This document shows positions 7,136 to 17,381 of a stretch of DNA of 64,000 nucleotides, piece by piece. Under the pieces are notes generated by a model. The model made no database searches, was not told the DNA's origin, and saw only the letters and a program-made list of their open reading frames with translations. How positions within the stretch are numbered: position 1 is the stretch's first letter; each line of letters starts with the position of its first letter. This DNA comes from Aestuariirhabdus litorea (GTDB lineage: Bacteria; Pseudomonadota; Gammaproteobacteria; Pseudomonadales; Aestuariirhabdaceae), in NCBI RefSeq assembly GCF_003864255.1, contig NZ_QWEZ01000001.1, positions 1,426,001-1,490,000 on the forward strand, read 5' to 3'. The translations under genes were made by a program, and so were the position numbers.

Positions 7136-8398
7136 CTACCGTACCAGGGTGGCATCGGACTGGGCAACCGCCAGATAAGCTTCCATGATCCGGGTCGGAT
7201 CCTTCATCAGCACCTCCTTGAATCGCCCAAGGGGGTACTCCCCCTCGATCAAACCCCTTAACGCACCCTGATGGTCACGATGGCCAACGACGGTTGCCCC
7301 GACGATCCGATCCCCTGAAAACTGCAGACACAGATAGCGAAAGCGCCCCGCATCAAACCGCTCCATCGAGTCGCCCCCGGCGACTCCCTGCCAAATACCG
7401 ATGGAGCAGGAGAGCAGCCCGAGGGTATCCAGAACATTCATAATTAATGAGCCTCGGTGCTCAACCGACCCAGGCTTGAGCATATTGATAGCTGCCAGAC
7501 GACCATGCTCAACCGCCGTCGGCTGAATGGCCTGCACCACCGGTTTGCCCGTAGAGCGATCGAGGGCCTGGGCCACATCACCGGCTGCGTAAAGATCCGG
7601 CGCACTGGTGCGCATATGGCGATCCACCAGGATTCCATGCTGGATCTCCACCTGTCCGGGTTGCAGGAAGGTGATATTGGGCTTAACACCCGCGGCTGCA
7701 ATCAGGAGTCCAGCCTCCAAAGTGGCTCCCGAGCTGAGGCTGATACTGAGTCGCTCGTCACTGATCATCTTTAGCGACTGGATGTCAGTTGAAGTTAATA
7801 CCCCAACCCCTTTAGCCTCACACCACGACTTGAGCAAACCGCCCGCCTTCTCCCCCATCATCCGGGGTACCATGCGATCCTGGTGCTCAACCACCGTCAG
7901 CTTAACGCCTCGCAGAGCCAGCGCTTCCAAAATAATGGATCCGATAAAACCTGCCCCCATCAGTACAACCGGCGTATCTTTCTGGGCAAGATCGGCAACC
8001 GCACGGGCGTCCTCCAACGTCCAGCAGCTCTTCACCAACGGAAGGTCAATCCCCTCGATGGAGGGCCTGACCGGAACCGATCCGGTGGCGATAAGGCAGC
8101 GGTCGTAATTGATCGGCTCGCCTTCGGCCAGCATTACCCTTCGAGCAGCCGGATCGATAGCGGTGACCTGATCATGGACAACGTCGATTCGCTGCTGACG
8201 ATAATAGCCGTCCCGTTGTCGCAGGTAGGTTCCCTGTTCACTGATTTTATTGGTCAGCAGGTAGGGAATAGCCATCCGGGAGTAGGGTTCTGCATGCTCG
8301 CCACTGATCAGCGTGATGCGATCATCCGGGGAGTGTTGGCGCAGGGTTTCAGCAGCCGATACCCCCGCAGGCCCGGCGCCGATAATCAGGTGGTGCAT
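7136..8398 (-). CDS. FAD-dependent NAD(P)H oxidoreductase, probable FAD subunit of the AOR complex
   Basis: This 420-residue pyridine nucleotide-disulfide reductase fold protein has an FAD-binding GAGPAG at residues 7-12 and an NAD(P)-binding GAGFIG at 148-153. It also has an ATG motif (IATGS, about 104-108) and the second FAD contact LYAAGDVAQ. It lacks a redox-active CxxC, so it belongs to the rubredoxin/ferredoxin reductase-like group rather than the thioredoxin reductases. Its size and position behind an AOR catalytic gene match the FAD subunit AorC of the Aromatoleum aromaticum AOR, which passes electrons from the ferredoxin subunit to NAD+. The gap to the AOR gene is 85 bp. Confidence 0.85.
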   Translation of the reverse strand: MHHLIIGAGPAGVSAAETLRQHSPDDRITLISGEHAEPYSRMAIPYLLTNKISEQGTYLRQRDGYYRQQRIDVVHDQVTAIDPAARRVMLAEGEPINYDRCLIATGSVPVRPSIEGIDLPLVKSCWTLEDARAVADLAQKDTPVVLMGAGFIGSIILEALALRGVKLTVVEHQDRMVPRMMGEKAGGLLKSWCEAKGVGVLTSTDIQSLKMISDERLSISLSSGATLEAGLLIAAAGVKPNITFLQPGQVEIQHGILVDRHMRTSAPDLYAAGDVAQALDRSTGKPVVQAIQPTAVEHGRLAAINMLKPGSVEHRGSLIMNVLDTLGLLSCSIGIWQGVAGGDSMERFDAGRFRYLCLQFSGDRIVGATVVGHRDHQGALRGLIEGEYPLGRFKEVLMKDPTRIMEAYLAVAQSDATLVR

Positions 8399-8483
8399 CT
8401 TTATTTACTCCAGATCATTACCAAAAAGCCAAACCTCCGGCCCGGTGTCAACCACAGGACCGGAGGAGAACAAGGGGAACAGC

Positions 8484-10334
8484 TTAGATCCCTAACCGTT
8501 GGCAGGTCTCCTGGGTGGGCACCCCATCGTCGCCCCAACCACGAATCTCGTAGTAACGAGGCAACATCTTTCCTAGCTGTGCAACCATCCCCTTCGCCGG
8601 ACCGGTCTTGGCTTTCTCTGTCAGTAACCGCTTGGGTAAGGAGTCATCAGCGGCCGTAAGGCCTGCTGCCAGATTGAAGCGCCGCTCCATGTTCCAGATG
8701 CGCTCTCCGGTTTCCGCTAACCGCTCTACCGACCAGTCGCCCTCACAGGCGGCATCGATCTGTGGTGCTATATTGTCGAGGGTCCAGGCAAAGGTCGCGA
8801 AGACACAAAGACCGGAGGAGTCAACAGCGGCGGTCGCATCCTGAAAGGCTTTAACCAGCTCCGCCTTGCCCTCCGTAACCAGGGGATCTGTTTTCTCAGG
8901 CACACCCAGCACCTCTGATGAGACGGTATAACCACGCAGGTGGCAGGCTCCACGATTGGAGGTGGCGTAAGCAAGCCCCATACCCTGAATACCCCGCGGA
9001 TCATAGGCAGGGAACTCCTGCCCCTTTACGGTCATGGAAAGCTCCGGACGACCGTACTTTTCGCACAGCCGCTTCGACCCCATTGCCAGTTCCTTGCCAA
9101 ACCCCTCTCCGGTTGCAGTCATTTCCACCGCCTTTACTAGCGCTTCGGCAGAGCCGAAACGAAGCTCCAGACCGCCCGTATCTTCAAGGGTCAGGTCACC
9201 GGCCTCGAACATCTCCATGGCAGCAGCCAGTGTGGCTCCAAAGGAGATCGGATCAATACCGTCCTCGTTACAGATGGCGTTGGCATAGGTCACCGCGTCG
9301 AGGTCATCAATACCGGTATCGGACCCCATTGACCAGGCGTTCTCATACTCAAGCCCGCCGGTATTGCCCCAGTATTGCGGCTTATTCTTAATCGAAAAGT
9401 GTGACTGGTCGATGGTTGAGATGCGCCCGCAAGCGATCGTGCATCCAAAGCAGCCTGCGTTGCGGGTCAGGTTGGGCTTGCCGTCGCTCTCCCTCGGCTC
9501 GTGCATCGCCTCACCCGAGATATTGTGAGCGCCGTCAAACTGCACCTCGGAAGCATTGCGCGTTGGCATGGCCCCCACCTCATTAATGACGTTCATCAGC
9601 ACCTGGGTACCATAGGTAGGAAGACCCTCACCGGTGACAGGGTTTTCTGCCAACACCTGCTTCTGGATGGCGATCTCCTTCATGAAGCGCTGAGGGTCCT
9701 TGAGGCCGGATACCCCCAAAGAACCCCTGACAGCAACCGCTTTCAGGTTCTTGGAAGCCATTACCGTCCCCACTCCGGAACGGCCCGCTGCACGGTGAAG
9801 GTCATTGACGACCGCCGAATAGAGGCAACCATTTTCAGCAGAGCGCCCCACCGCAGCAATTCGAAGGCGGGGATCCTGGTGCCGTTGCCGGATCCTGGCA
9901 TCGGTCTCCCACACCGAGGTTCCCCACAGATCAGCCGCATCGATCAGCTCCGCTTTCTGGTTCTCTATATAGAGATAGACCGGCTTCTCCGCCCTCCCCT
10001 CAAAGATCACCATATCCCAGCCCGCATTTCTGAGCTCAGCACCGATAAAACCACCCGAGTTTGAACAGGCAACAGCACCGGTCAAGGGGCTTTTGGTCAC
10101 CACCGCATATCGCCCGCCAGTCGCCGCCATGGTTCCCGTCAGGGGGCCATTGACCATGATCAGCTTGTTGTCTGGAGAGAGAGCATCAACCTTGGGGTCA
10201 ACCTCCTCACACAGGTAGCGGGTACCCAGCCCTCGCTGCCCCAAATATTGTTGAGCCCACTCCATATTCAACGGCTCGCTGGATGTGGTTCCCTGGCTCA
10301 GGTTCACACGCAGAACTTTTCTTGCCCATGACAT
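8484..10334 (-). CDS. Tungsten-dependent aldehyde ferredoxin oxidoreductase, catalytic subunit
   Basis: This 616-residue member of the aldehyde:ferredoxin oxidoreductase family oxidises aldehydes to acids using a tungsten bis-pyranopterin cofactor and one [4Fe-4S] cluster. The N-terminal pterin-binding domain has the family motif region GPLTGT (63-68). The cluster ligands are Cys295, Cys298 and Cys302 (CFGCTIAC) and distal Cys510 (SSGLC). The upstream gene encodes a 16-cysteine ferredoxin and the downstream gene an FAD protein, which is the three-subunit AorABC layout described for Aromatoleum. The substrate is unknown; broad aldehyde detoxification is a reasonable guess. Metal choice (W rather than Mo) follows the family, not anything visible here. 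Confidence 0.92.
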   Translation of the reverse strand: MSWARKVLRVNLSQGTTSSEPLNMEWAQQYLGQRGLGTRYLCEEVDPKVDALSPDNKLIMVNGPLTGTMAATGGRYAVVTKSPLTGAVACSNSGGFIGAELRNAGWDMVIFEGRAEKPVYLYIENQKAELIDAADLWGTSVWETDARIRQRHQDPRLRIAAVGRSAENGCLYSAVVNDLHRAAGRSGVGTVMASKNLKAVAVRGSLGVSGLKDPQRFMKEIAIQKQVLAENPVTGEGLPTYGTQVLMNVINEVGAMPTRNASEVQFDGAHNISGEAMHEPRESDGKPNLTRNAGCFGCTIACGRISTIDQSHFSIKNKPQYWGNTGGLEYENAWSMGSDTGIDDLDAVTYANAICNEDGIDPISFGATLAAAMEMFEAGDLTLEDTGGLELRFGSAEALVKAVEMTATGEGFGKELAMGSKRLCEKYGRPELSMTVKGQEFPAYDPRGIQGMGLAYATSNRGACHLRGYTVSSEVLGVPEKTDPLVTEGKAELVKAFQDATAAVDSSGLCVFATFAWTLDNIAPQIDAACEGDWSVERLAETGERIWNMERRFNLAAGLTAADDSLPKRLLTEKAKTGPAKGMVAQLGKMLPRYYEIRGWGDDGVPTQETCQRLGI

Positions 10335-10350
10335 AATCGTCTCTCCTGCG

Positions 10351-10830
10351 TTATGCGCCGTGACCGGCAGATGGGTTATTGGTCGCCGCGTACTTCCTCA
10401 TCCGTTCCATACCGGTCAGGGAAGCATCGATGAAAGTAATGGCGTCGGTCGGACAGGCTTCAGCACACTTGGGCGCACCGTCGCAAAGATCGCACTTTGC
10501 GACCTTGCCTGTATCCGGAACGTAGTTGATGGTTCCAAAGGGGCAGGCGATCGTACAGACCTTACAGCCTACACAGATATCGTCGTACACCAGCTTTGCA
10601 CCCAGCTCGAGATCGGTTCGAATCGCATCCACCGGGCAGGCTTTCATACACCACGCCTCACTGCACTGGGTACAGGTATAGGGAACGAACCGCCCCTCAT
10701 GGTGGAACTCAAACACCTGAATCCGGGAGCGAGACGGGTTAAACACCCCCTCTTTTTCGTAAGAACAGGCCATTTCACACTGACGACACCCGGTGCATTT
10801 GCCAGGGTCGATACTGAGAGATTTCAGCAT
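10351..10830 (-). CDS. Four-cluster polyferredoxin, probable small subunit of the AOR complex
   Basis: The 159-residue protein carries sixteen cysteines in four clusters that can hold four [4Fe-4S] centres. They are Cys12/15/18/22, Cys53/56/61/65, Cys86/89/92/96 and Cys113/116/122/126. This HycB/DmsB-like arrangement matches the ferredoxin subunit that wires AOR to its FAD subunit. The ATG at 10830 has a GGAG ribosome binding site; the open frame continues upstream but without family resemblance. It is the first gene of the minus-strand operon. A TATACT sequence about 90 bp upstream (10920-10925, minus strand) could be its -10 box, but no good -35 is seen. No twin-arginine signal is present, so it is cytoplasmic. 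Confidence 0.88.
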   Translation of the reverse strand: MLKSLSIDPGKCTGCRQCEMACSYEKEGVFNPSRSRIQVFEFHHEGRFVPYTCTQCSEAWCMKACPVDAIRTDLELGAKLVYDDICVGCKVCTIACPFGTINYVPDTGKVAKCDLCDGAPKCAEACPTDAITFIDASLTGMERMRKYAATNNPSAGHGA

Positions 10831-11055
10831 TGCGCACTCCTTATGCTTATTATCTGCACAACTCCAGCCACTGCGAAACATCGAAAGAAGTTGCTTATCG
10901 GTCGATTAAACAGTGATTCAGTATAGCAATAGCGCCACTATTGACGAGGGTATTTGGAAGCGAGTGTGAATTTGTGAGAACCCGACCGGCAGCCTTGCTC
11001 GGCAGAGACGGCAACCCGGGCATTAACGAGGGAAGGGCCGACCAGGACCCGGAAA

Positions 11056-11088
11056 CAGAAAAGCCCCGACATGCGGGGCTTTTCTGTT
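11056..11088 (-). terminator. Terminator after tRNA-Ser
   Basis: A near-perfect inverted repeat, CAGAAAAGCCCCG and CGGGGCTTTTCTG around a short loop, lies seven bases beyond the tRNA 3' end. T-rich flanks on both sides make it usable in either direction. Confidence 0.85.
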
Positions 11089-11094
11089 TTAATG

Positions 11095-11185
11095 TGGCGG
11101 TGAGCCAGGGATTCGAACCCCGGGTAGGCTACTAACCTACGGCGGTTTTCAAGACCGCTGCATTCAACCACTCTGCCAGCTCACC
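11095..11185 (-). tRNA. tRNA-Ser (anticodon UGA)
   Basis: The minus strand folds as a class II tRNA of 91 nt. The acceptor stem is GGTGAGC paired with GCTCACC, the anticodon loop is CTTGAAA with anticodon TGA, there is a long variable arm (TAGGTTAGTAGCCTA), and the T-loop is TTCGAAT. The 3' CCA is encoded. It decodes UCA and related serine codons. Confidence 0.96.
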
Positions 11186-11228
11186 TGAAGCACTCAAAGA
11201 CGGGTGCGCCGGCTCCGAGATGGCGCAA

Positions 11229-11256
11229 ATCTTACCCGAATTATGCACTGTGTCAA
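11229..11256 (-). promoter_or_regulatory. Sigma70 promoter of tRNA-Ser
   Basis: On the minus strand a perfect TTGACA (11256-11251) and TAAGAT (11234-11229) are separated by 16 bp. The predicted start is about 37 bp before the mature tRNA 5' end. Confidence 0.75.
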
Positions 11257-11359
11257 CGACCAATTACCCGGATCCATAGATAAACCCCCTGCCCAATTTG
11301 AACTATCCAATTCAAAACCACTCAAATCGGGTAAGCTTGGGCTTGTCGGAGGTATCTAC

Positions 11360-11387
11360 TTGATTTAGAAGGGACTACCGGTATGAT
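11360..11387 (+). promoter_or_regulatory. Likely sigma70 promoter of the BAX inhibitor-1 family gene
   Basis: TTGATT (11360-11365) and TATGAT (11382-11387) are separated by 16 bp and lie about 48 bp before the ATG. Confidence 0.6.
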
Positions 11388-11434
11388 GAGAGTCAGGCTT
11401 AATAACCAACCAGATTAGATGGAGAGACTGGCGA

Positions 11435-12103
11435 ATGAATGATCAAGTAACGGCAATTGCCCGCTCGCAAGAGCAGGTTTTGCAAACCAATAAGGTGATT
11501 CGTAACACATACATGCTGCTGTCGATGACCCTGGTTTTCAGCGCACTGACCAGCGGCATCGCCGTTCTGACAGCCGCTCCCGCCGTTCACTGGCTGCTAT
11601 CCCTTGCGATCATGATCGGCCTTTTGTTTGCGGTCAGTAAGGCGCGCAACAGTGTATGGGCCCTGCCATTGGTGTTTCTCTTTACTGGCTACATGGGCTA
11701 TCAGCTGGGCCCGATCATCTCCTACTACCTCACCCTCCCTAACGGTGGTAGCGTAGTAACCACGGCGCTGGGCATGACCGGCCTGATTTTCTTTGCCCTT
11801 TCCGGTTATGCGCTGACCACTCGCAAAGACTTCAGCTTCATGCGCGGTTTCCTCTTTGTGGGGCTGCTGGTGCTGATCGCTGCGATGCTGGTCGGGATCT
11901 TTTTTGAGATCAGCGGCATGCAACTGGCGATTTCGGTCATGGCTGTACTGCTGTTTTCCGGCTTTATCCTTTACGATACCAGCAACATCATTCATGGCGG
12001 AGAGACCAACTATGTCATGGCCACTGTTGCCCTCTACCTGAACATCTACAACCTCTTTATCCACCTGCTACACCTGGTGGGCGCCTTCAGCGGCGACGAC
12101 TGA
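11435..12103 (+). CDS. yccA: BAX inhibitor-1 family inner membrane protein (YccA-like)
   Basis: This 222-residue protein has seven hydrophobic segments and the BI-1 family signature near the C-terminus. That signature is the FILYDTSNIIHGGETNYV region with the conserved Asp and the final hydrophilic GDD. In E. coli YccA interacts with the FtsH protease and resists degradation, protecting SecY under stress. The start has a GGAGAG ribosome binding site. As in Pseudomonas it precedes the tusDCBE genes, but here a strong terminator separates them, so it is a single-gene unit. Confidence 0.88.
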   Translation: MNDQVTAIARSQEQVLQTNKVIRNTYMLLSMTLVFSALTSGIAVLTAAPAVHWLLSLAIMIGLLFAVSKARNSVWALPLVFLFTGYMGYQLGPIISYYLTLPNGGSVVTTALGMTGLIFFALSGYALTTRKDFSFMRGFLFVGLLVLIAAMLVGIFFEISGMQLAISVMAVLLFSGFILYDTSNIIHGGETNYVMATVALYLNIYNLFIHLLHLVGAFSGDD

Positions 12104-12122
12104 GTCTGGCTAGTGCGCCTTT

Positions 12123-12147
12123 AAGGCCCCGATCTTATCGGGGCCTT
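12123..12147 (+). terminator. Terminator after yccA
   Basis: AAGGCCCCGAT and ATCGGGGCCTT pair across CTT and are followed by TTT, 20 bp after the yccA stop. Confidence 0.88.
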
Positions 12148-12191
12148 TTAGTATCTGCTACAATCGCCCTTTCTTTGCTCCGGAGTGATGG

Positions 12192-12584
12192 ATGAACTAC
12201 TGCATTGCCATCTATGGTGCCCCCTATACCAGCCAGGCCTGCCAGAGCGCACTTCACTTTTGTCGCGCCCTACTGAAAAGAGGGCACAGCATCCAGCGCC
12301 TCTTCTTTTACCAGGATGGAGTACACACGGCCTCTACGCTGGCTGTCCCCCCTCAGGATGAGAGCAACCTTCCCGCCGAATGGCAGGGGTTTATTGAGTC
12401 CAACCAGCTCGATGCCGTCGTTTGTGTGGCCGCAGCCTTGAGGCGCGGGCTGCTCAACAGTGAAGAGCAGCAGCGCTACGAGAAGCCTGCAGCCAACCTC
12501 TCAGCAGCAACCGAACTGTCGGGCCTGGGGCAACTGATCGACGGGGCGGTCCACTGCGACCGCCTGGTCAGCTTTGGGGCTTAA
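12192..12584 (+). CDS. tusD: Sulfurtransferase complex subunit TusD
   Basis: This DsrE-fold protein of 130 residues carries the active-site cysteine at position 78 (AVVCVAAALRRG), the same number as in E. coli TusD. TusD takes persulfide sulfur originally released by a cysteine desulfurase and, in the TusBCD heterohexamer, passes it to TusE for 2-thiolation of wobble uridine by MnmA. The genes tusD, tusC, tusB and tusE follow with gaps of only a few bases. The downstream user mnmA is also in this window, at 29.8 kb. Confidence 0.93.
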   Translation: MNYCIAIYGAPYTSQACQSALHFCRALLKRGHSIQRLFFYQDGVHTASTLAVPPQDESNLPAEWQGFIESNQLDAVVCVAAALRRGLLNSEEQQRYEKPAANLSAATELSGLGQLIDGAVHCDRLVSFGA

Positions 12585-12587
12585 GCC

Positions 12588-12947
12588 ATGGCCAGGTCAC
12601 TCTGCATTCTCACCAGCAAGGCACCCTATGGCGGCCTGGCCGCGAAAGAGGCGCTGGATGCAGCCCTGATCGGTGCTGCATTCGACCTGCAGGTTTCTAT
12701 CCTGTTCGACGGCGATGGCGTCTACCAGTTGCTGGGGCAGCAAAACCCGGCGGCCCTGGGCCAGAAAACCTTCTCCGCCCCCCTACCCGCCCTGGAGCTT
12801 TATGGTATAGAGCGGCTGCTGGCCTCCAGGGATGCCCTGGAGTCCCGAGGCATCACCCGCGAGCAGCTCTGCATTGAGGTCGAACTGCTTTCCAGCGAAG
12901 CCCTGGCGCAACACCTTAACGATACCGACATTGTTCTGGGATTCTGA
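12588..12947 (+). CDS. tusC: Sulfurtransferase complex subunit TusC
   Basis: The 119-residue DsrF-like subunit of the TusBCD complex starts three bases after tusD. Family features include the N-terminal SKAPYGGLAAKEALDAALIGAAF segment and the following LFDGDGVYQL strand. It is not thought to carry the sulfur itself but to complete the complex that presents TusD to TusE. Length and position agree with orthologues. Confidence 0.9.
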   Translation: MARSLCILTSKAPYGGLAAKEALDAALIGAAFDLQVSILFDGDGVYQLLGQQNPAALGQKTFSAPLPALELYGIERLLASRDALESRGITREQLCIEVELLSSEALAQHLNDTDIVLGF

Positions 12948-12954
12948 CCCTGCC

Positions 12955-13254
12955 ATGCTGCATATCATTAACAAATCGCTCACCTCCTCCGATGCACTGA
13001 AGCGCTGCCTGGCGCTCACACAGCCCGGAGCTGCACTGCTGTTGATCGAAGACGCCGTTTACAACTGCATTCCCAACAGTCCCGGCTACGAACTTCTGCT
13101 TCAGCACAGCGAGGCGGTCTCCCTCTATGCACTCACGGAAGACCTCGAAGCCAGGGGGCTGGAGAGGCTGGTCGCCGACCCATTCCAGCGCGTCGACTAC
13201 CCCGGGTTTGTCACCCTGACTGAGCAACACAGCAAATCATTGAGCTGGGGCTAA
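12955..13254 (+). CDS. tusB: Sulfurtransferase complex subunit TusB
   Basis: The DsrH-like third subunit is 99 residues long, starting MLHIINKS, which is the family N-terminus. An in-frame extension of 41 codons upstream overlaps tusC and shows no resemblance to TusB, so it was rejected. It lies seven bases after tusC, and the next gene (tusE) starts one base after its stop. Confidence 0.9.
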   Translation: MLHIINKSLTSSDALKRCLALTQPGAALLLIEDAVYNCIPNSPGYELLLQHSEAVSLYALTEDLEARGLERLVADPFQRVDYPGFVTLTEQHSKSLSWG

Positions 13255-13255
13255 T

Positions 13256-13591
13256 ATGCGCTTTATCGAGGTCGAAGGACGGGCTATTGAGGTCGACAAC
13301 GAGGGCTACCTGATACACCTCCAGGATTGGACTCCCTCGGTTGCTGACGAGCTCGCCAAGCTGGACAATATCACACTGGGGCCCTCCCACTGGGAGGTAC
13401 TCTCCAGCCTCAGGTCCTTCTACGACGAGTTCCAGCTGTCACCCGCCATGCGGCCGCTGGTCAAACACATCGCCAAAACCCTGGGTCAGGAGAAAGGTAA
13501 CAGCATCTACCTGATGCAACTGTTTCCCGGCAGCCCGGCTAAACTGGCCTCCCGCATCGCTGGCCTGCCCAAACCCACCAATTGCCTCTAA
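13256..13591 (+). CDS. tusE: Sulfur carrier TusE (DsrC family)
   Basis: This 111-residue DsrC/TusE-family protein has the conserved penultimate cysteine (Cys110, ending NCL) that accepts persulfide from TusD. The second DsrC cysteine needed in dissimilatory sulfite reduction is absent: the residue about ten before the end is Ala/Gly in IAGLPKPTNCL. It is therefore the tRNA-thiolation type, not a true DsrC. The central helix-turn-helix-like HWEVLSSLRSFYDEF region is family-typical. Confidence 0.93.
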   Translation: MRFIEVEGRAIEVDNEGYLIHLQDWTPSVADELAKLDNITLGPSHWEVLSSLRSFYDEFQLSPAMRPLVKHIAKTLGQEKGNSIYLMQLFPGSPAKLASRIAGLPKPTNCL

Positions 13592-13594
13592 CCC

Positions 13595-14605
13595 ATGACC
13601 CAGATCCTTACCCCCCAGTTGACCGAACACCCCTTTGCCCAGTACGTACGCATTCTGGGTAAAGGCCCGAAAGGCTCTCGCTCCTTTACCGAAGAGGAGG
13701 CATTTGCAGCCATGGGGATGGTGCTCCGGGGCGAGTTGGAGCCTGTCCAGCTAGGGGCTTTCCTGCTGCTGCTGAGGGTTAAAAGCGAAACCCCGGAGGA
13801 GCTGGCCGGCTTTGCCCGCGCGGTACGCAGCCATATCAGACTCCCCGAGCAGCCGATGTCGGTGGATCTCGACTGGTCCTCCTACGCCGGCAAGCGCCGC
13901 AACCTGCCCTGGTTTGTGCTGAGCATTTTGCTACTCAACAGCTATGGCATCCGCATCTTCATGCATGGCACCGAGGGACACACATCCGGACGTATCTACA
14001 CCCGCAACGTACTGCAAGCTTTGGGGCTGCCGGTGTGCAACAACTGGGAGCAGGTCAGTAACGCCATTGAACAGGGGGGCTTCGCCTATATGCCGCTGGA
14101 AACCCTGTGCCCCGAACTGCAGCAGGTCATCGACCTCAGGAACACCCTCGGTGTGCGCTCGCCGGTGCACTCACTGGTAAGGCTGATGAACCCACTCAAC
14201 GCCCCCCATGTGATCCAAAGCATCTTCCATCCCGCCTACCAGCCGGTCCATCAGTTAGCGGGCAAGTTGCTGGGCTACACCAACGTTTCAGTGATCAAAG
14301 GCGATGGTGGTGAGATTGAGCGCAACCCCGACAACCCCCTGCAGGTTAGAGCGGTGCTGGGCGATGAGCTGGTTGAGGAAGAGTGGCCCCCGCTGTTTGA
14401 GCGGCGCCACCTGAAGCCGGCCAGTCTGGAGCTGGATGGCCTGATCGGCCTCTGGCGCGGCACCCAGAGCGATGAGTACGGAGAGCGCGCGGCCACCAGT
14501 ACCGCGGCCATTGTGCTCAAGCAGATGGGCAAGGCAAACACCCAGCAGGAGGCGCTGGATCTGGCCTCGCAGCTATGGCGCCAGCGGGACAAAAACCGCC
14601 TTTAG
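13595..14605 (+). CDS. ybiB: YbiB-type TrpD2 family nucleic acid-binding protein
   Basis: This 336-residue protein has the fold of anthranilate phosphoribosyltransferase (glycosyl transferase family 3) with an all-helical N-terminal domain and an alpha/beta domain. The TrpD catalytic glycine loop is altered ([11 protein letters not shown]). The E. coli homologue YbiB lacks TrpD activity and binds DNA without sequence specificity. It starts three bases after tusE, as in pseudomonads, and overlaps the convergent cysG stop by four bases. The cellular role is unknown. Confidence 0.85.
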   Translation: MTQILTPQLTEHPFAQYVRILGKGPKGSRSFTEEEAFAAMGMVLRGELEPVQLGAFLLLLRVKSETPEELAGFARAVRSHIRLPEQPMSVDLDWSSYAGKRRNLPWFVLSILLLNSYGIRIFMHGTEGHTSGRIYTRNVLQALGLPVCNNWEQVSNAIEQGGFAYMPLETLCPELQQVIDLRNTLGVRSPVHSLVRLMNPLNAPHVIQSIFHPAYQPVHQLAGKLLGYTNVSVIKGDGGEIERNPDNPLQVRAVLGDELVEEEWPPLFERRHLKPASLELDGLIGLWRGTQSDEYGERAATSTAAIVLKQMGKANTQQEALDLASQLWRQRDKNRL

Positions 14606-16014
14606 GGGGCAGCGGCGCTCAGGGTGCGAGAGTCATCCCTCCAGCCCAGCTTCTCACGCAACGACACCACTTCGCCCACGATAATCAGGGTTGGCGCCTT
14701 GACCTCCTCGGCGGCGATGATACCAACAATCGTCTTCAGGGTTCCGGTATAAACCCGCTGGTTACGCGTGGTGCCTTGCTGAATCAAGGCGACCGGTGTG
14801 TCGGCGCTACGACCATGGGCGACCAGCTGCTCACAGATAATGGGCAGCCCGATGAGCCCCATATAAAAGACCACCGTCTGCCCGCTCTGAACCAGCTCTG
14901 CCCAGGGCAGCTTACAACTGCCATCCTTCAGATGACCGGTAATAAATCGGACCGACTGCGCATAGTCCCGGTGGGTCAAGGGGATACCCGCGTAACAGGA
15001 GCACCCTGTGGCAGCAGTAATCCCCGGCACCACCTGAAAGGGGATTCCATTCTCTGCCAGCTTGTCGATCTCCTCCCCACCGCGACCAAAGACAAAGGGG
15101 TCGCCCCCTTTCAAACGCAACACGCGATGCCCCTCACGGGCCAGCCGCACCAAGAGATCGTTGATCTCCTCCTGCGGCAGGGTGTGAAGCGAGCGGGCCT
15201 TGCCCACATTGATGCGCTCGGCATCACGCCGGGTCATATCGAGCACGGCCTCAGAAACCAGGCGGTCATAGAGCACTACATCAGCCTGTTGCATCAAACG
15301 TAACGCCCGGAACGTCAGCAGGTCAGGATCGCCAGGGCCACCCCCCACCAGATACACCTCTCCAACGGCGGGCGCCTCTTTGGGGCTGGATTCGATCAGC
15401 GCCTGGAGCTGGCGAGCCGCTTCAACCTCCTTGCCGGCAAACACCAACTCAGCCACCCGTCCCTGCAGCACCGACTCCCAAAAATTACGACGCTGGTTAA
15501 TACTGGAAAAGCGTTGTTTAACGGCCTCGCGAAAGCCCCCCACCAACTCCGCCAGGCGACCGTAGGCCGCCGGAATGGTCGACTCGAGACGAGACCGCAG
15601 CAAGCGCGCCAGTACCGGGGATTTACCTCCACTGGAGACCGCGACCACAATGGGAGAGCGATCGATGATCGCCGGCAAAATAAAACTGCACAAAGGGGGG
15701 TTGTCCACCACATTAACCGGCATGTTTCGAGCCTTGGCATGCTCCGATACGGAAAGGTTCACGCTGTGGTCGTTAGTGGCGGCAATCACCAACACCTTGC
15801 CCTCCAGGTGATCAGGACTATAGGCGGCGCGTTCAATGCTGACGCAGGGATTATCCTCCAGGCCAGTAACACCCGCACCGATCTCGGGTGCAACGATAAA
15901 AATCCTGGCCCCGGCCTTGAGCAGCAAAGAGGCCTTGCGAAAGGCAACCTCACCACCGCCAACCACCAGGCAGTCCTTATTCTTCAGATCAAAATAAAGC
16001 GGCAAAAATTCCAT
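14602..16014 (-). CDS. cysG: Siroheme synthase (uroporphyrinogen III methyltransferase / precorrin-2 dehydrogenase / ferrochelatase)
   Basis: The 470-residue CysG is trifunctional. Residues 1 to about 205 form the NAD-dependent precorrin-2 dehydrogenase/ferrochelatase domain ([11 protein letters not shown] glycine loop; [11 protein letters not shown]). Residues about 215-470 form the SAM-dependent uroporphyrinogen III methyltransferase ([52 protein letters not shown]). It makes siroheme for sulfite and nitrite reductases. The ATG giving [10 protein letters not shown] is the family start; six upstream codons are dropped. A terminator separates it from serS upstream, so it probably has its own promoter. 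Confidence 0.95.
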   Translation of the reverse strand: MEFLPLYFDLKNKDCLVVGGGEVAFRKASLLLKAGARIFIVAPEIGAGVTGLEDNPCVSIERAAYSPDHLEGKVLVIAATNDHSVNLSVSEHAKARNMPVNVVDNPPLCSFILPAIIDRSPIVVAVSSGGKSPVLARLLRSRLESTIPAAYGRLAELVGGFREAVKQRFSSINQRRNFWESVLQGRVAELVFAGKEVEAARQLQALIESSPKEAPAVGEVYLVGGGPGDPDLLTFRALRLMQQADVVLYDRLVSEAVLDMTRRDAERINVGKARSLHTLPQEEINDLLVRLAREGHRVLRLKGGDPFVFGRGGEEIDKLAENGIPFQVVPGITAATGCSCYAGIPLTHRDYAQSVRFITGHLKDGSCKLPWAELVQSGQTVVFYMGLIGLPIICEQLVAHGRSADTPVALIQQGTTRNQRVYTGTLKTIVGIIAAEEVKAPTLIIVGEVVSLREKLGWRDDSRTLSAAAP

Positions 16015-16056
16015 AAAAATCCGTGGGCGCAATGGCGACAGGAAGAGCGCGGTAAA

Positions 16057-16082
16057 AAGAAAACCGGGGCCTAAGCCCCGGA
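16057..16082 (-). terminator. Terminator after serS
   Basis: CCGGGGC and GCCCCGG pair across a four-base loop. On the minus strand the stem is followed by TTTTCTTTTT. It starts at the very end of serS. Confidence 0.85.
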
Positions 16083-16085
16083 ATT

Positions 16086-17366
<1,281 letters not shown>

Positions 17367-17381
17367 TTACCTTACAAACGT

